A DNA stretch of 14,546 nt from Clostridiales bacterium UBA1248 (GCA_002308615.1 DBWC01000128.1:4699-19244); one strand, 5' to 3'; counted from the first letter of the stretch, positions 1-8,504 are shown. Notes: a model not told the origin generated them from the sequence alone. Program-made: numbers and translations.

Positions 1-973
1 CGCCGTAGCCGCAGCCGGACAGCGAGCTGAACTGATCAGCGTATGCAAGCTCCGCAACGGATGAAAGGTCGGATTTATTCAAAACGACTATTTTGGATTT
101 TACTCCGTCATAAGTGGAAACGAACAGATAATCGCCGGCGGTGCAGATACCGTAAGCCTCGCGCACCTCGACCTGGTCTATCATGCTCTTGCCGTCTTTG
201 TCTATCTTCATGACGTGGCTGCCCTTGTCGAAGGCGCTGTTGTCAGCCTTGTAGCAGAGATAGATGTAACCGTCTACGTCTACCGTGAGGTAGCCGGGGT
301 CGGACTGGGAACCGGTAAGCTCGTTGTAGTCAACGACGCCGCCGTTGCCGAAGCCGTTATAAAGCTTTATATTGGAAACGTCCGTTACGTCGTAGCAGCG
401 GAGCGTGTCCTTGTTATAGCATGTAACTACGTATAAAAGAACTTTATCGCCTATCTTCTGCGCCGCAACGCCGTTGATACCGACTCTGTCCGTACTCATA
501 TCCTCGGTTATGGTGGCGATCTCTTTCATATAGCCGTCTTCGTCTATATTTTCAGGATCTACGCAGGCTATGGAGATATATGACGTATTGGGAACGTCGT
601 GCGTGATACCGACAAACAGATAACCTCTGCAGTCTACCGCGATGCCCTTCGGATAGTTGTTGTTTGCAACAACGCCGTCGTACTCGTCATTTTCGATCTC
701 CGGGGCGTATTCAGCCAAATGTTCGCCCGTCGTCGCGTCGATCTTGCTTACGTGACGGTAGTTCTGTAAAAAGCCGCCGTAAACGTACTTTCCGTCGGGA
801 GATACGGCAAAGCCTCTCATCTGGAAACCGCTGTTCTCGTCAAAACTGTCAAGGTCTGCAAGCCAGTCGATGGTCGCGGTCTTGAAGACGTCGTCGTTCT
901 GTCCCGCAAACGCAGGAACGGCAGCGGCCAACATCATAATCGCGCAAATTACTATTGCTGTGATTTTTTTCAC
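1..973 (-). CDS. Secreted beta-propeller-like protein, partial (3' end off window)
   Basis: The frame is open from a GTG start at 973 to the left edge, giving 324 complete codons with no stop. GTG is chosen because it is preceded by GGAGG with a 10-base gap and opens directly into a signal peptide: VKK, then a hydrophobic stretch of about 16 residues, then a likely signal-peptidase site at AFA-GQ near residue 23. The mature part has short recurring blocks of the kind found in NHL, SMP-30 and WD-like propellers, for example FAVSPDGKYVYGG, PKGIAVDCRGYLFVG and TVDVDGYIYLCYK. I therefore infer a secreted or cell-surface propeller that may bind ligand or surface material. I cannot name the family, and any C-terminal anchor lies outside the window. 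It follows mnmE by 74 bases but has its own promoter, so it is probably not dependent on that operon. Confidence 0.85.
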   Translation of the reverse strand, partial: MKKITAIVICAIMMLAAAVPAFAGQNDDVFKTATIDWLADLDSFDENSGFQMRGFAVSPDGKYVYGGFLQNYRHVSKIDATTGEHLAEYAPEIENDEYDGVVANNNYPKGIAVDCRGYLFVGITHDVPNTSYISIACVDPENIDEDGYMKEIATITEDMSTDRVGINGVAAQKIGDKVLLYVVTCYNKDTLRCYDVTDVSNIKLYNGFGNGGVVDYNELTGSQSDPGYLTVDVDGYIYLCYKADNSAFDKGSHVMKIDKDGKSMIDQVEVREAYGICTAGDYLFVSTYDGVKSKIVVLNKSDLSSVAELAYADQFSSLSGCGYG

Positions 974-1004
974 TTTTAAATGTCCTCCATTTATATTTTT
1001 TATT

Positions 1005-1033
1005 ATTATAATACCTCTGTATAAAAAAGTCAA
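1005..1033 (-). promoter_or_regulatory. Sigma-A promoter for the secreted propeller gene
   Basis: Read on the minus strand, TTGACT (1033-1028) is followed after exactly 17 bases by TATAAT (1010-1005). The -10 box ends 31 bases upstream of the GTG start at 973, leaving room for a short leader that carries the GGAGG ribosome binding site. It lies in the 74-bp gap after the mnmE stop codon. No hairpin terminator is visible in that gap, so readthrough from mnmE is also possible. Confidence 0.8.
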
Positions 1034-1047
1034 GAGCAAAATTTAAA

Positions 1048-2415
1048 TTATTTTCCCACGCAGAATTTGGAAAAGATCTCGTTCACTATATCGTCGCGCA
1101 CCTCTTCCCCGTCAAGTCCGGCTATGGCGGAGAGCGCTTCTTCAAGATCGAAGCACGCCACGTCCTGCGTCTGTCCCGATTCAAGCGAAGCGAGCGCCGA
1201 ACTGCAGCAATCGATAAACCTGCAAACCTGCGCGTACTGTCTTCCGTTTATAAGATGCGGCTTGTCGTAGTCGATTTTGCCGCCGGTAAACAGTTTTTCC
1301 GCAAGCTCGGTTATCTTCTCTTTTCCCTCGCCCGATTTTGCGCATATACGTACCGTATGCTCAAATATACCGTCGTACGCGTCTCCGCCTCCTAAGTCAG
1401 TTTTGTTAATGACCGCGATGACGGGAATATTCAGCTTTTTAAGCTCGTCTATCAGCTCTTTTTCCTCTTTATCGGGAGATGCGCCGCCGTCGAACACGGC
1501 GAGAACGAGCTGAGCCTTTTCAAGCGCTTGCTTTGCCTTTGCGACGCCTATCTCCTCAACGGTGTCGCTCGTGTCGCGTATGCCGGCGGTGTCCGCCAAT
1601 TTAAGCCTTACCTGACCGCAGAGTATGCTGCCGGTCACAACGTCGCGTGTGGTTCCGGGGATCTCCGTAACGATAGCCGTCTGCTCGCCCGTGAGCATAT
1701 TCAAAAGAGACGATTTTCCGACGTTAGGTCTTCCGCAGATGACCGTGCGTACGCCCTCGCATACCGCGGAGCCGGTCTTATAGCTGTTTTTCAGCGTTTG
1801 CGCGCGCGATAACAGAGCGCTTATATGATCTTTGAGTTCGGTCACCGATACGTCCGTCATATCCTCGTCGGGATAATCTATATAAGCGTAAGCGGACGCG
1901 ATGAGATGTTTTAATTCATTATATATGCTCTCCGCTTCGTCCGACAAAAGCCCTCTGTTCGCGCCGCCCGCGAGCTTCAGAGCGCCGACGCTCTCCGCGT
2001 CTATGATATCCATTATAGCCTCGGCGGAAGTTAAACGCAGTTTTCCGTTTATGAACGCGCGCTTCGTGAATTCTCCGCCCTCCGCGTACGCGGCTCCCGC
2101 GTCGATGAGCGAGCGCAGGACGAGCGACGATACGAGCATACCGCCGTGACAGCATAGTTCCGCCATATCCTCGCCGGTATACGATTTAGGCGCGCGGTAA
2201 ACCGTGACGATGCCGTCGTCTATCACACCGCCGTCGTATATGAATTCTCCGTACACTGCGTGCGCGGACGGTATTTCATGAAGCGTTTTACCGCTTTTCG
2301 CTCTGAAAACGGCGGAAGCTATCCTTACGGCGTCCGCCCCCGTCATTCTTATCATCGCTATCGCGCCTCTGCCGTAGGGTGTGGAAAGCGCGGCGACGGT
2401 GTTTTCAAACTTCAT
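1048..2415 (-). CDS. mnmE: tRNA uridine-5-carboxymethylaminomethyl modification GTPase MnmE
   Basis: MnmE works with MnmG to build the (carboxymethyl)aminomethyl group at C5 of wobble uridine 34 in certain tRNAs, using a folate one-carbon unit and GTP hydrolysis in the cytoplasm. At 455 aa the protein is full length for the family. The N-terminal folate-binding domain starts MKFENTVAALSTPYGRGAIA. The inserted G domain shows G1 GRPNVGKSS (228-236), G2 TTRD (255-258), G3 DTAG (275-278) and G4 NKTD (337-340). The C-terminus is FCVGK, with the conserved cysteine at 452. The start codon lies 11 bp inside the 3' end of the sulfatase gene, so mnmE is the last gene of the tldD operon. In many Bacillota mnmE sits beside mnmG near rnpA/yidC; neither is visible here. 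Confidence 0.97.
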   Translation of the reverse strand: MKFENTVAALSTPYGRGAIAMIRMTGADAVRIASAVFRAKSGKTLHEIPSAHAVYGEFIYDGGVIDDGIVTVYRAPKSYTGEDMAELCCHGGMLVSSLVLRSLIDAGAAYAEGGEFTKRAFINGKLRLTSAEAIMDIIDAESVGALKLAGGANRGLLSDEAESIYNELKHLIASAYAYIDYPDEDMTDVSVTELKDHISALLSRAQTLKNSYKTGSAVCEGVRTVICGRPNVGKSSLLNMLTGEQTAIVTEIPGTTRDVVTGSILCGQVRLKLADTAGIRDTSDTVEEIGVAKAKQALEKAQLVLAVFDGGASPDKEEKELIDELKKLNIPVIAVINKTDLGGGDAYDGIFEHTVRICAKSGEGKEKITELAEKLFTGGKIDYDKPHLINGRQYAQVCRFIDCCSSALASLESGQTQDVACFDLEEALSAIAGLDGEEVRDDIVNEIFSKFCVGK

Positions 2416-3763
2416 ATTTCGCCTTTCTGCCGTTATACAGCGTATCGTATAACCACGGCGATCTCATTGTATAATCGTCTGCTTCCTTAAGCTCCGCCGC
2501 CAGATCGCGCCGGAGCTTCAGCAGAAGCTCTTTTTGTTCTTCATCGTTTGCGCGGTTTATAAGCTCGTCCGGGTCGGAATCAATAAAATACAGCTCGTCC
2601 ATATCGGAGCAGTTCCAAACGTATTTTATATGCCCGTTTGTTATCATCCTCTGAGTGTATAGTCCGAACTGCTGGCCGTTGTACGTCACAAGCGCATACT
2701 TTCTTATCTTTTCCGGCTGTTTACCCGTAAGATACGGCATAAGGCTTACGCCCTGAAGACCTTCGGGCTTGTGCAGACCGCAGATATCAAGCAGCGTAGG
2801 CACTATATCGAGCGCGTTTATAACAGGATCGGATACGGTCTTATGAGGTGCACCCGGATATCTGATGATAAACGGCGTTTTAACGACGGAATCGTACATT
2901 ATATAATGCTTGTCAAGCATTCTCCGCTCTCCGCACATATCTCCGTGATCGGAGGTGTATATAACGACGGTGTCCTCGGACAAACCGGATTCGTCTAAGT
3001 ACGAAAGAATTCGTCCTATCGCGTCGTCTATCTGTGAGATCATACCGAAATAAAACCGCTGCAGACGTTTGAATTTCTCAATATCAGTATCCGCGTTGTT
3101 CCAGTTCAAGACCATCTGCCGCTGCATGAACGGCTTGTTTTTAAGACCGTCGTCAAACGCTCGCCATAACGGCACGTCTTTATACATTGACGCAAACGGC
3201 TCCGTCGGGCGACACGGCAGATGCGGCTCCGAAAAGTTGACTCTTATCTGAAATCCGCCGCCGTATTTTTTCATAAGCTCTATCGCTTTGTCCGCCGTTC
3301 TGTGCGTTCTGCTCCGTTTTACAGGCAGCTCGCACACGTCGCCGAACCAGCCGTTTTTATAAACGGTGGTATCCTTACATTCAAGGTCGTTTATTGAAAT
3401 ATAATCGTCGTAGCCGAATTCCGTAGGAGGAAGTTCGGAGACGTGCCACGTTCCTATATATCCGCATTTATATCCCGCCGCCTGAAAGTCGCGCGACCAC
3501 GAGTAATTGTCGGGCGAAAACGGTACGGACGGTATGCCCTGGTCGTAGTTATAAAGCGTTCCTGCCTGCTCGGGCCGTCTGCCGCATATCATACTGCGGC
3601 GCGCGGGCACGCATATCGGATTGGGCGTGTATGACTGTTCAAAGTCAACGCCCTCCGAAGCAAGCCTGTCTATGTTCGGCGTTTTGACGGGATAACCGTT
3701 CGTATAGCCCAAACAGTCGCGTCTCTGCTGATCCACGCAGATGAACAGGATATTAAGCCTCAT
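2405..3763 (-). CDS. Type I sulfatase (Cys-type formylglycine sulfatase)
   Basis: Alkaline-phosphatase-superfamily sulfatase hydrolysing a sulfate ester (substrate unknown). The start at 3763 gives MRLNILFICVDQQ (452 aa), overlaps the upstream stop as ATGA and has GGTGAG upstream; an ATG 18 bases earlier is less likely. Visible motifs are metal ligands D11-Q12, the C-x-P-x-R site C51-V-P-A-R55 whose cysteine is oxidised to formylglycine, SEPHLP with H181, SDHGD with D272-H273, and LDK with K285. The usual GKWH motif reads GTWH at 104-107, so the lysine that normally helps bind formylglycine is a threonine. There is no signal peptide, implying a cytoplasmic enzyme. As a Cys-type enzyme in an anaerobe it should need an anSME-type maturase, which is not in the window. 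Phosphonate or phosphodiester hydrolase activity is an alternative within the superfamily. Confidence 0.92.
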   Translation of the reverse strand: MRLNILFICVDQQRRDCLGYTNGYPVKTPNIDRLASEGVDFEQSYTPNPICVPARRSMICGRRPEQAGTLYNYDQGIPSVPFSPDNYSWSRDFQAAGYKCGYIGTWHVSELPPTEFGYDDYISINDLECKDTTVYKNGWFGDVCELPVKRSRTHRTADKAIELMKKYGGGFQIRVNFSEPHLPCRPTEPFASMYKDVPLWRAFDDGLKNKPFMQRQMVLNWNNADTDIEKFKRLQRFYFGMISQIDDAIGRILSYLDESGLSEDTVVIYTSDHGDMCGERRMLDKHYIMYDSVVKTPFIIRYPGAPHKTVSDPVINALDIVPTLLDICGLHKPEGLQGVSLMPYLTGKQPEKIRKYALVTYNGQQFGLYTQRMITNGHIKYVWNCSDMDELYFIDSDPDELINRANDEEQKELLLKLRRDLAAELKEADDYTMRSPWLYDTLYNGRKAKYEV

Positions 3764-4461
3764 AAGACGCTCACCGTGCATAAAAGCATATTGTGGTCCG
3801 ATATCAGATCCGCAGTCGCGTCTTTTATTCTGACGTTTGATACTTCAAAGCCGCTTGTGTAAAGCACGTTGTCTATACTTCTGTCCGCATACGTGTGCAG
3901 ATCTTTATTTGCGAGTTTTACCCATTTTATATTATCAGATACGACCGAGGGCGAAACGTTATAATCACCGCAGCACAAAAGCCTGCCGCGTCTGCTGTAA
4001 TACTCCCGCAGCTCATAGTCAAGACAGTTCATCGTATCGAAATTGCCCGCGTCCGATTCACACGAAAGGTGCGTGTTGAAAATCGTTACGCTCTCGCCGC
4101 CGATATCGACCGACACGTAGCCGCACGACGTTCCCTGCTTTGCGACCTTGACTTTATAGTTGATCGTTTTCTTATCCGTTATCGGAAATCTGCTTAAGAT
4201 CGCCGTTCCGTAAAGCCCGTTCTGAAACGGTCTTATGGTTATAAAATGATAATACGGATAATTTGCTTTTTCAGATATGTATTTTGCCATATCGACGCCT
4301 GCCGATCTGTCGCAGCCACAGTCGACCTCCTGGAGCGAAACGACGTCCGCGCCGCATCCGCGAATGAAATCCGCTATCGCTTCAAGATCGGCCGGATCGT
4401 ATTTGTTATACATTTTAGAAGCGGCGCCGATGTTGAACGACGCCAGAGTGAATTTTTTCAT
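3760..4461 (-). CDS. Endonuclease/exonuclease/phosphatase (EEP) family protein
   Basis: A 233-aa metal-dependent phosphoesterase of the EEP (DNase I-like) superfamily. The start at 4461 is chosen because it begins at the conserved first strand (MKKFTLASFNIG), overlaps the previous stop as ATGA and follows a GGAGAAG ribosome binding site; an in-frame ATG 75 bases upstream lies inside the previous gene. Visible residues are N10 in SFNIG, E45 in LQEVD, H131 in FNTHLSC, D166 and N168 in CGDYNVSP, D197 in SIDNVLY, and D222-H223 in SDHNM near the C-terminus. These match the fold's metal, phosphate and catalytic positions in order. There is no signal peptide, so it should act in the cytoplasm. The substrate could be a nucleic acid, a nucleotide, or an inositol- or sugar-phosphate; the sequence does not decide. 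Confidence 0.9.
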   Translation of the reverse strand: MKKFTLASFNIGAASKMYNKYDPADLEAIADFIRGCGADVVSLQEVDCGCDRSAGVDMAKYISEKANYPYYHFITIRPFQNGLYGTAILSRFPITDKKTINYKVKVAKQGTSCGYVSVDIGGESVTIFNTHLSCESDAGNFDTMNCLDYELREYYSRRGRLLCCGDYNVSPSVVSDNIKWVKLANKDLHTYADRSIDNVLYTSGFEVSNVRIKDATADLISDHNMLLCTVSVL

Positions 4462-5147
4462 TTTCTGCTCTTCTCCGCAAGCTTTTTGATGTCTGTAACG
4501 GCGCACTCCACCGCGTAATCGTGTCTTGTCTGACATGAAAACAGGATGCCGTCGGATCCGTACACGTTGAATTCGTAAAACGGGATGATCACAGTCTTTT
4601 TGCCTATCTGATACGATCTTTCTTTTTTTTCAAGCTTAACGTCAGTTATATCGGTATACGGTACGTTTACGTATACGTCGTCCGTTTCCTCGTCTATAAG
4701 ATGAACGGTACGCGAAGCCGCGCACAAGCCCTCCGCGGTAAAATACACCGCGTTTTTCATATAGTGGTCCGTTCTGTACACTCCCTGCCTGTCGCGCCTT
4801 ATATAGGGCGTGTCAAAATAGTGATAGCCCTGCATAACGGCCGTGCTTATATACGGAAGCTCTCTGTCGTAAAGGTCGAAGTGCATATGCGCTTTCTCTT
4901 CAAAGCCTTCAAGCTCCCTGTCTACGTCCTCGTCGATCTCCGCCTCGCTTGAGCGGCGAAGCATGGAACCGAAAAACAGTATACAGCCGGATATAAGCGT
5001 TGGCACGACGAGTATGGATATGATTCTATAATTGTCAAGCGTGGCGGGCATAACGAACAACACCAGCGCCGCCGCCAGAAGACCGAGCCCTATAAAGAAC
5101 GCGACCTTTTTGTTCTCAAAATACCTGCGGTTTTTATCGTAATACAT
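4458..5147 (-). CDS. Two-TM membrane protein with a PH-like C-terminal region, function unknown
   Basis: I do not recognise this 229-aa protein as a named family. The N-terminus is short and basic (YYDKNRRYFENKK), followed by two hydrophobic helices at about residues 15-34 and 42-63. An acidic segment follows (EAEIDEDVDRELEGFEEK). From about residue 90 to the end there is a soluble, beta-rich region. The segment from about 160 alternates short strands and ends in a helix (AVTDIKKLAEKS), resembling bacterial PH-like or YcxB-like modules; that is a weak inference. The start is one base after the PHP gene stop (TAA-A-ATG), and its own stop overlaps the EEP start, so it is translationally linked to both. 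The soluble part is probably cytoplasmic because the hairpin of two helices starts from a basic N-terminus. Confidence 0.8.
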   Translation of the reverse strand: MYYDKNRRYFENKKVAFFIGLGLLAAALVLFVMPATLDNYRIISILVVPTLISGCILFFGSMLRRSSEAEIDEDVDRELEGFEEKAHMHFDLYDRELPYISTAVMQGYHYFDTPYIRRDRQGVYRTDHYMKNAVYFTAEGLCAASRTVHLIDEETDDVYVNVPYTDITDVKLEKKERSYQIGKKTVIIPFYEFNVYGSDGILFSCQTRHDYAVECAVTDIKKLAEKSRK

Positions 5148-5148
5148 T

Positions 5149-5805
5149 TTAAATTATGGTATAATCATCGGATCTCAAAACGGTCATAAGACCGTTTATA
5201 TCCTTTATTTCCCTGTCCGTTATTATGCCGGTACCCCCGACGTCCTCCTGTCTGTGAGCGTCGGAACCGGCTATCATATGCAAATTGAATTTTTTCGCCC
5301 AAATTTCGGCTATGTCGTTTCTGCTGTCGTGGCGCGGGTTGCCGTTCTTTATCTCGATACCGAATAAAAGCTCGGGATTCGTTATTTTCATATTGTTGCG
5401 GAACGGGTGCGCCTGGTAAAACAGGAAGCCCTGCTCTTCCGCAAGAGCTGAAAAATCGCGCGGGCGCATTGAAAACAGCTTTTTGTAATCGGACGCCGTC
5501 CCGTCGCTCATACCGTATACGAGATAATCGCTGTCCGATCCGTCAAACCGTATCTCGTAGCCGTTCAAAACGAGAAGTCCGGCTTTTTCGCCTTCCTCTT
5601 TTGCAAGCAGATACGCCTTTTGATACTGTTTGAAGAAATCAGTTACACCCTGCTCTTCAAAGTGAGACGACGTATAAGTGTTGAAGTGGTTTGTTATGAC
5701 TATGCAGTCGTATCCGGACGCTTTATATCTTCTCACGACCTCCTCCGCGGGCATATGCCCGCAGATGGAGATCTCTTTTGTGTGTACGTGAAGATCTATT
5801 TTCAT
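5149..5805 (-). CDS. PHP-domain metal-dependent phosphoesterase
   Basis: A 218-aa protein that is essentially a single PHP domain, the histidine-rich barrel that binds up to three metal ions and hydrolyses phosphate esters. Conserved motifs appear in the usual order: HVHT at 6-9 (H6, H8), TNH ending at H40, E84 in NGYEIRF, AHPFR with H133, H159 in NPRHDSRN, and GSDAHR with D182 and H184. The family includes histidinol phosphatases, the proofreading domain of DNA polymerase III and 3',5'-nucleoside bisphosphate phosphatases. No extra domain points to one of these. It lies one base downstream of the tldE-like stop (TAA-A-ATG) and one base upstream of the next gene, so it is firmly in the operon. 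There is no signal peptide. Confidence 0.93.
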   Translation of the reverse strand: MKIDLHVHTKEISICGHMPAEEVVRRYKASGYDCIVITNHFNTYTSSHFEEQGVTDFFKQYQKAYLLAKEEGEKAGLLVLNGYEIRFDGSDSDYLVYGMSDGTASDYKKLFSMRPRDFSALAEEQGFLFYQAHPFRNNMKITNPELLFGIEIKNGNPRHDSRNDIAEIWAKKFNLHMIAGSDAHRQEDVGGTGIITDREIKDINGLMTVLRSDDYTII

Positions 5806-5806
5806 T

Positions 5807-7081
5807 TTACAAGACGGAGACGTTCTTTAACAGCGCTTTGACCGGTCCTTCGTAAGCGCCCGAGACGTCGGTTTCCTTTGAAAGTCTTAACGTTGATAAT
5901 ACATCTGATAATTTCGCGCTCATCGTTATGCCCGTTATCGGAGTCGTCTTTTCGCCGTCGAAATAATATGCAAGTCTTATTTCGCCGCCGATGTAGTCGT
6001 TATAAAGATCGAGCTGAAGACCGGACATCGATACGCATTCAAGATACGGCTCGGCTTTGATATCCTCGTCCGTCAGAGTTCCGGCGCCGACGCTTATGCA
6101 TTTGAGGTCTCCGCTGGGTCTTTGCACTTTTAGATACTGGCCGAAACGGTTTGAGCCGAAGCTGCCGCAGACGATGCCGTCTTTTATGACTTCCGTATCG
6201 TAAAGCTGCGCGCCGTCGTCGTCAAAATACGCGGAACGCTCGCTTCCGGCGACTATAGCCTTCATCGTTACGTTCAGCTTGTCGCAGTCGCCCTCCTGGA
6301 GGTTATCGCCCTGCTTGTGCAGATTCGCGTGCATATAGATCGAGCTGTAGTTCTGATCGTGCGCGAGCTCCGCCGCAAGACTTCTTATCTCGTGCGGTCT
6401 TAAAAGCACGTTTATATTCAGCTCCTTGCCGGGCTTCTGCGCTTTTGAGCGTTCCGACACTTCTTTCATCTTATCCGCTATCTCCGCGGTGAGCTTTTCC
6501 GGCTCGAATATGGTAAAGCGGTAATCCTCGTAAAGCTCGACGGACTGCTTGCCGTCGGTAAACGTCGGTATCGCTTCTATCATAACGCGGTATTTAGTCT
6601 CGGTTTTATCTACTCCGCGGTTGTTTACAACGTGCTTTATATCCTTGTAAATGAATATTTCAAGCGCGTTTATAGATCCGCCCGGCTCCGTATCGGCGGC
6701 GTATACCGCGTCCGCAATAAGTCTGCCGAGCTCTTCCGGCGCGTATTTGTCAAGATTCGTCGGAAGCGCGGCGTCAAGCGTGCCTTTATCTGTCAGCTCG
6801 TACGGCTCGTTTGAAACGAGATTCGCGCGGGCGATCGCCTGTTCTGTTTTTTCCTTTATATCGTCGTCGCTCATGGACTGATATACCTGAAACGCGGAAT
6901 CGCCTATCCTGCCGTCGTGCTCCGTGTAAACGGTGACGTACGTAGCCTTGCTGTCCGTGCTTCTCACGGTCTCGAGGTTTTTGTGGACGAAGAAAAGCTC
7001 GTATGAGGATACGCTGTTTTCTATGACTCTGTAACCGTATAAACCGTTTGTTTTATTGAGTATTTCAATGACCTTGCTCAT
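5807..7081 (-). CDS. TldE/PmbA-like non-catalytic subunit of the TldD/TldE protease
   Basis: A 424-aa member of the U62/PmbA-TldD family. In Escherichia coli the TldE (PmbA) subunit pairs with TldD in a heterodimer that digests unfolded peptides and matures microcin B17 and related peptides. The start at 7081 (MSKVIEILNK) overlaps the tldD stop as ATGA; an in-frame ATG 54 bases upstream lies deep within tldD and would add a basic tail not seen in the family. The protein has the alpha/beta N-terminal half with tandem helices. Where TldD carries HExxxH, this protein has AELAHDQNYSS, so the metal-binding motif is missing, as expected of TldE. The C-terminal part ends in a segment typical of the family (TPITGITMSAKLSDVLSTL). 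It is about 25 residues shorter than the E. coli protein. Confidence 0.93.
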   Translation of the reverse strand: MSKVIEILNKTNGLYGYRVIENSVSSYELFFVHKNLETVRSTDSKATYVTVYTEHDGRIGDSAFQVYQSMSDDDIKEKTEQAIARANLVSNEPYELTDKGTLDAALPTNLDKYAPEELGRLIADAVYAADTEPGGSINALEIFIYKDIKHVVNNRGVDKTETKYRVMIEAIPTFTDGKQSVELYEDYRFTIFEPEKLTAEIADKMKEVSERSKAQKPGKELNINVLLRPHEIRSLAAELAHDQNYSSIYMHANLHKQGDNLQEGDCDKLNVTMKAIVAGSERSAYFDDDGAQLYDTEVIKDGIVCGSFGSNRFGQYLKVQRPSGDLKCISVGAGTLTDEDIKAEPYLECVSMSGLQLDLYNDYIGGEIRLAYYFDGEKTTPITGITMSAKLSDVLSTLRLSKETDVSGAYEGPVKALLKNVSVL

Positions 7082-8475
7082 CCTAATTTGCACCTCGCTT
7101 TCAGATGCGGTCCGCCGTCTGAGACGCGGACCCATTCTTTATAACCCTTGCCGCAGAAGCCGGAGCCTTCTATCTTAAAGGAGTCTGAGATCATGGATAT
7201 GGATTTTAAAAGATCCGGAACGTAGCCGCTCATAACGACGGGAGAAACGTAGTTGTCCGTCAGCTTGCCGTCTACTATTTCGATACCGTATTCGGCTGTA
7301 CACTGTATCTGCCAGTTCTTCGGGTCTTCCATACCGTTGTTCGTCTCAAATATCATATATCCGTGCTTTACGGACGCTATCATATCTTCAAGCTTGTCTT
7401 TGCCGGGGCAGAAGAACGTGTTCGTCATACGCGAATACGCCTTGCGCCTGTAATTGTCGCGGCGGCCGTTGCCTGTCGGCTCCGTGCCTAACTGCGTGGC
7501 GGAGGCTAAATCGGAAAGACCCGCTACGAGTATGCCGTCTTTTATGATCTGTGTGTCGTGCGCGAGCACTCCGTCGTCGTCAAAGAAATACGATGCGACG
7601 GAGAGCGTCGCCGCGGCGCCGTCGTGCATATTGGTTATGGGCGAGGCGACGTACTGACCGACGCAGTTTTTGGCAAGCGCTCTGTCTTTTACGAACTGAT
7701 CCATCTCAACGCCGTGACCGAACGCCTCGTGCGCTATAAGTCCGGTTATGGACGGGTCCGTTATGATATCGTACACGCCGGGCTTTATAGGCTGCGCCGT
7801 TACGAGATGCTTTGCAAGGTCTATAACGCCGTCGAGGCTCGCTTTTGTTTTTTCAATTATTTCGGAAAGCCTGTCGCTGCCTTCAACGTGACGCGCCTGC
7901 ACCATTTTGCCGTCGTTATACAGCGCCATTGCGTAACCGTTTGCCCAGCCGTAGTGCTGAGACAGCTCTCTGTTCTTCGTGATGAAAAGCTTTGATACTC
8001 TGTACGGCATTATCATGCCGAAGCCGTTCAATACTTTTTCGTCCTTTGCGCAAAGCTCCTCGGATATCTTTTTGCAAACGCCGAGCAGATACTCGTCCGT
8101 AAAGTCATCGAAATCCGTCTCACGCACAAAGTCTTTTTTCATCGGCTCGTCTTCGACCTTTTCGGCTTTGATCTGGCGATCCGTAAGCTCGCCGCTTATT
8201 TTCACGGCATTTATTATTTTTTCCGCAAGCGCTTTTTTATCGCCCCTTATGTCGTCGCATGAATACTCATAAAACGACCTTCCCTTATGCATTTTGACGA
8301 CGAATCCGCATTCGCCTTCACCTTCGCACGCCATAGACGTTTTTCTGTCCGCGCGGTATACCGCGGAGCGCACGTCGGTACCTAAGATGCTGACGTAATC
8401 AAAGCTTTTTCCAAGCTCGGACACGAGCGCCCGGCAGTCTTGCCTGCAGCCGTCAAGATACGTTGAAAACGGCAT
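7078..8475 (-). CDS. tldD: TldD, metalloprotease catalytic subunit
   Basis: A 465-aa TldD homologue. The zinc-binding motif HEAFGH (HExxxH) lies at residues 249-254, with H249, E250 and H254 as expected. C441 in GFCGKG near the C-terminus is aligned with the third metal ligand of E. coli TldD and is followed by a GGPHLKA tail like the usual GxGQPTLK. In characterised systems TldD and TldE form a peptidase with narrow entry that acts on unfolded peptides and removes leaders from peptide natural products. No precursor peptide or modification enzyme is visible here, so the substrate is unknown. The start at 8475 has a strong AGGAGG seven bases upstream. It is the first gene of the seven-gene operon, and a promoter lies 29 to 57 bases upstream. 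Confidence 0.95.
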   Translation of the reverse strand: MPFSTYLDGCRQDCRALVSELGKSFDYVSILGTDVRSAVYRADRKTSMACEGEGECGFVVKMHKGRSFYEYSCDDIRGDKKALAEKIINAVKISGELTDRQIKAEKVEDEPMKKDFVRETDFDDFTDEYLLGVCKKISEELCAKDEKVLNGFGMIMPYRVSKLFITKNRELSQHYGWANGYAMALYNDGKMVQARHVEGSDRLSEIIEKTKASLDGVIDLAKHLVTAQPIKPGVYDIITDPSITGLIAHEAFGHGVEMDQFVKDRALAKNCVGQYVASPITNMHDGAAATLSVASYFFDDDGVLAHDTQIIKDGILVAGLSDLASATQLGTEPTGNGRRDNYRRKAYSRMTNTFFCPGKDKLEDMIASVKHGYMIFETNNGMEDPKNWQIQCTAEYGIEIVDGKLTDNYVSPVVMSGYVPDLLKSISMISDSFKIEGSGFCGKGYKEWVRVSDGGPHLKARCKLG

Positions 8476-8504
8476 ACAAATACCTCCTGTAAATATTTTT
8501 CTTT

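Noticed and set aside
1034..1047. Terminator between mnmE and the propeller gene
   Set aside because: The gap contains AT-rich sequence and a promoter but no hairpin with a following T tract.
7558..7995. 145-aa plus-strand frame opposite tldD
   Set aside because: It is antisense to the tldD region that encodes the HExxxH motif and is explained by codon bias of the real gene.
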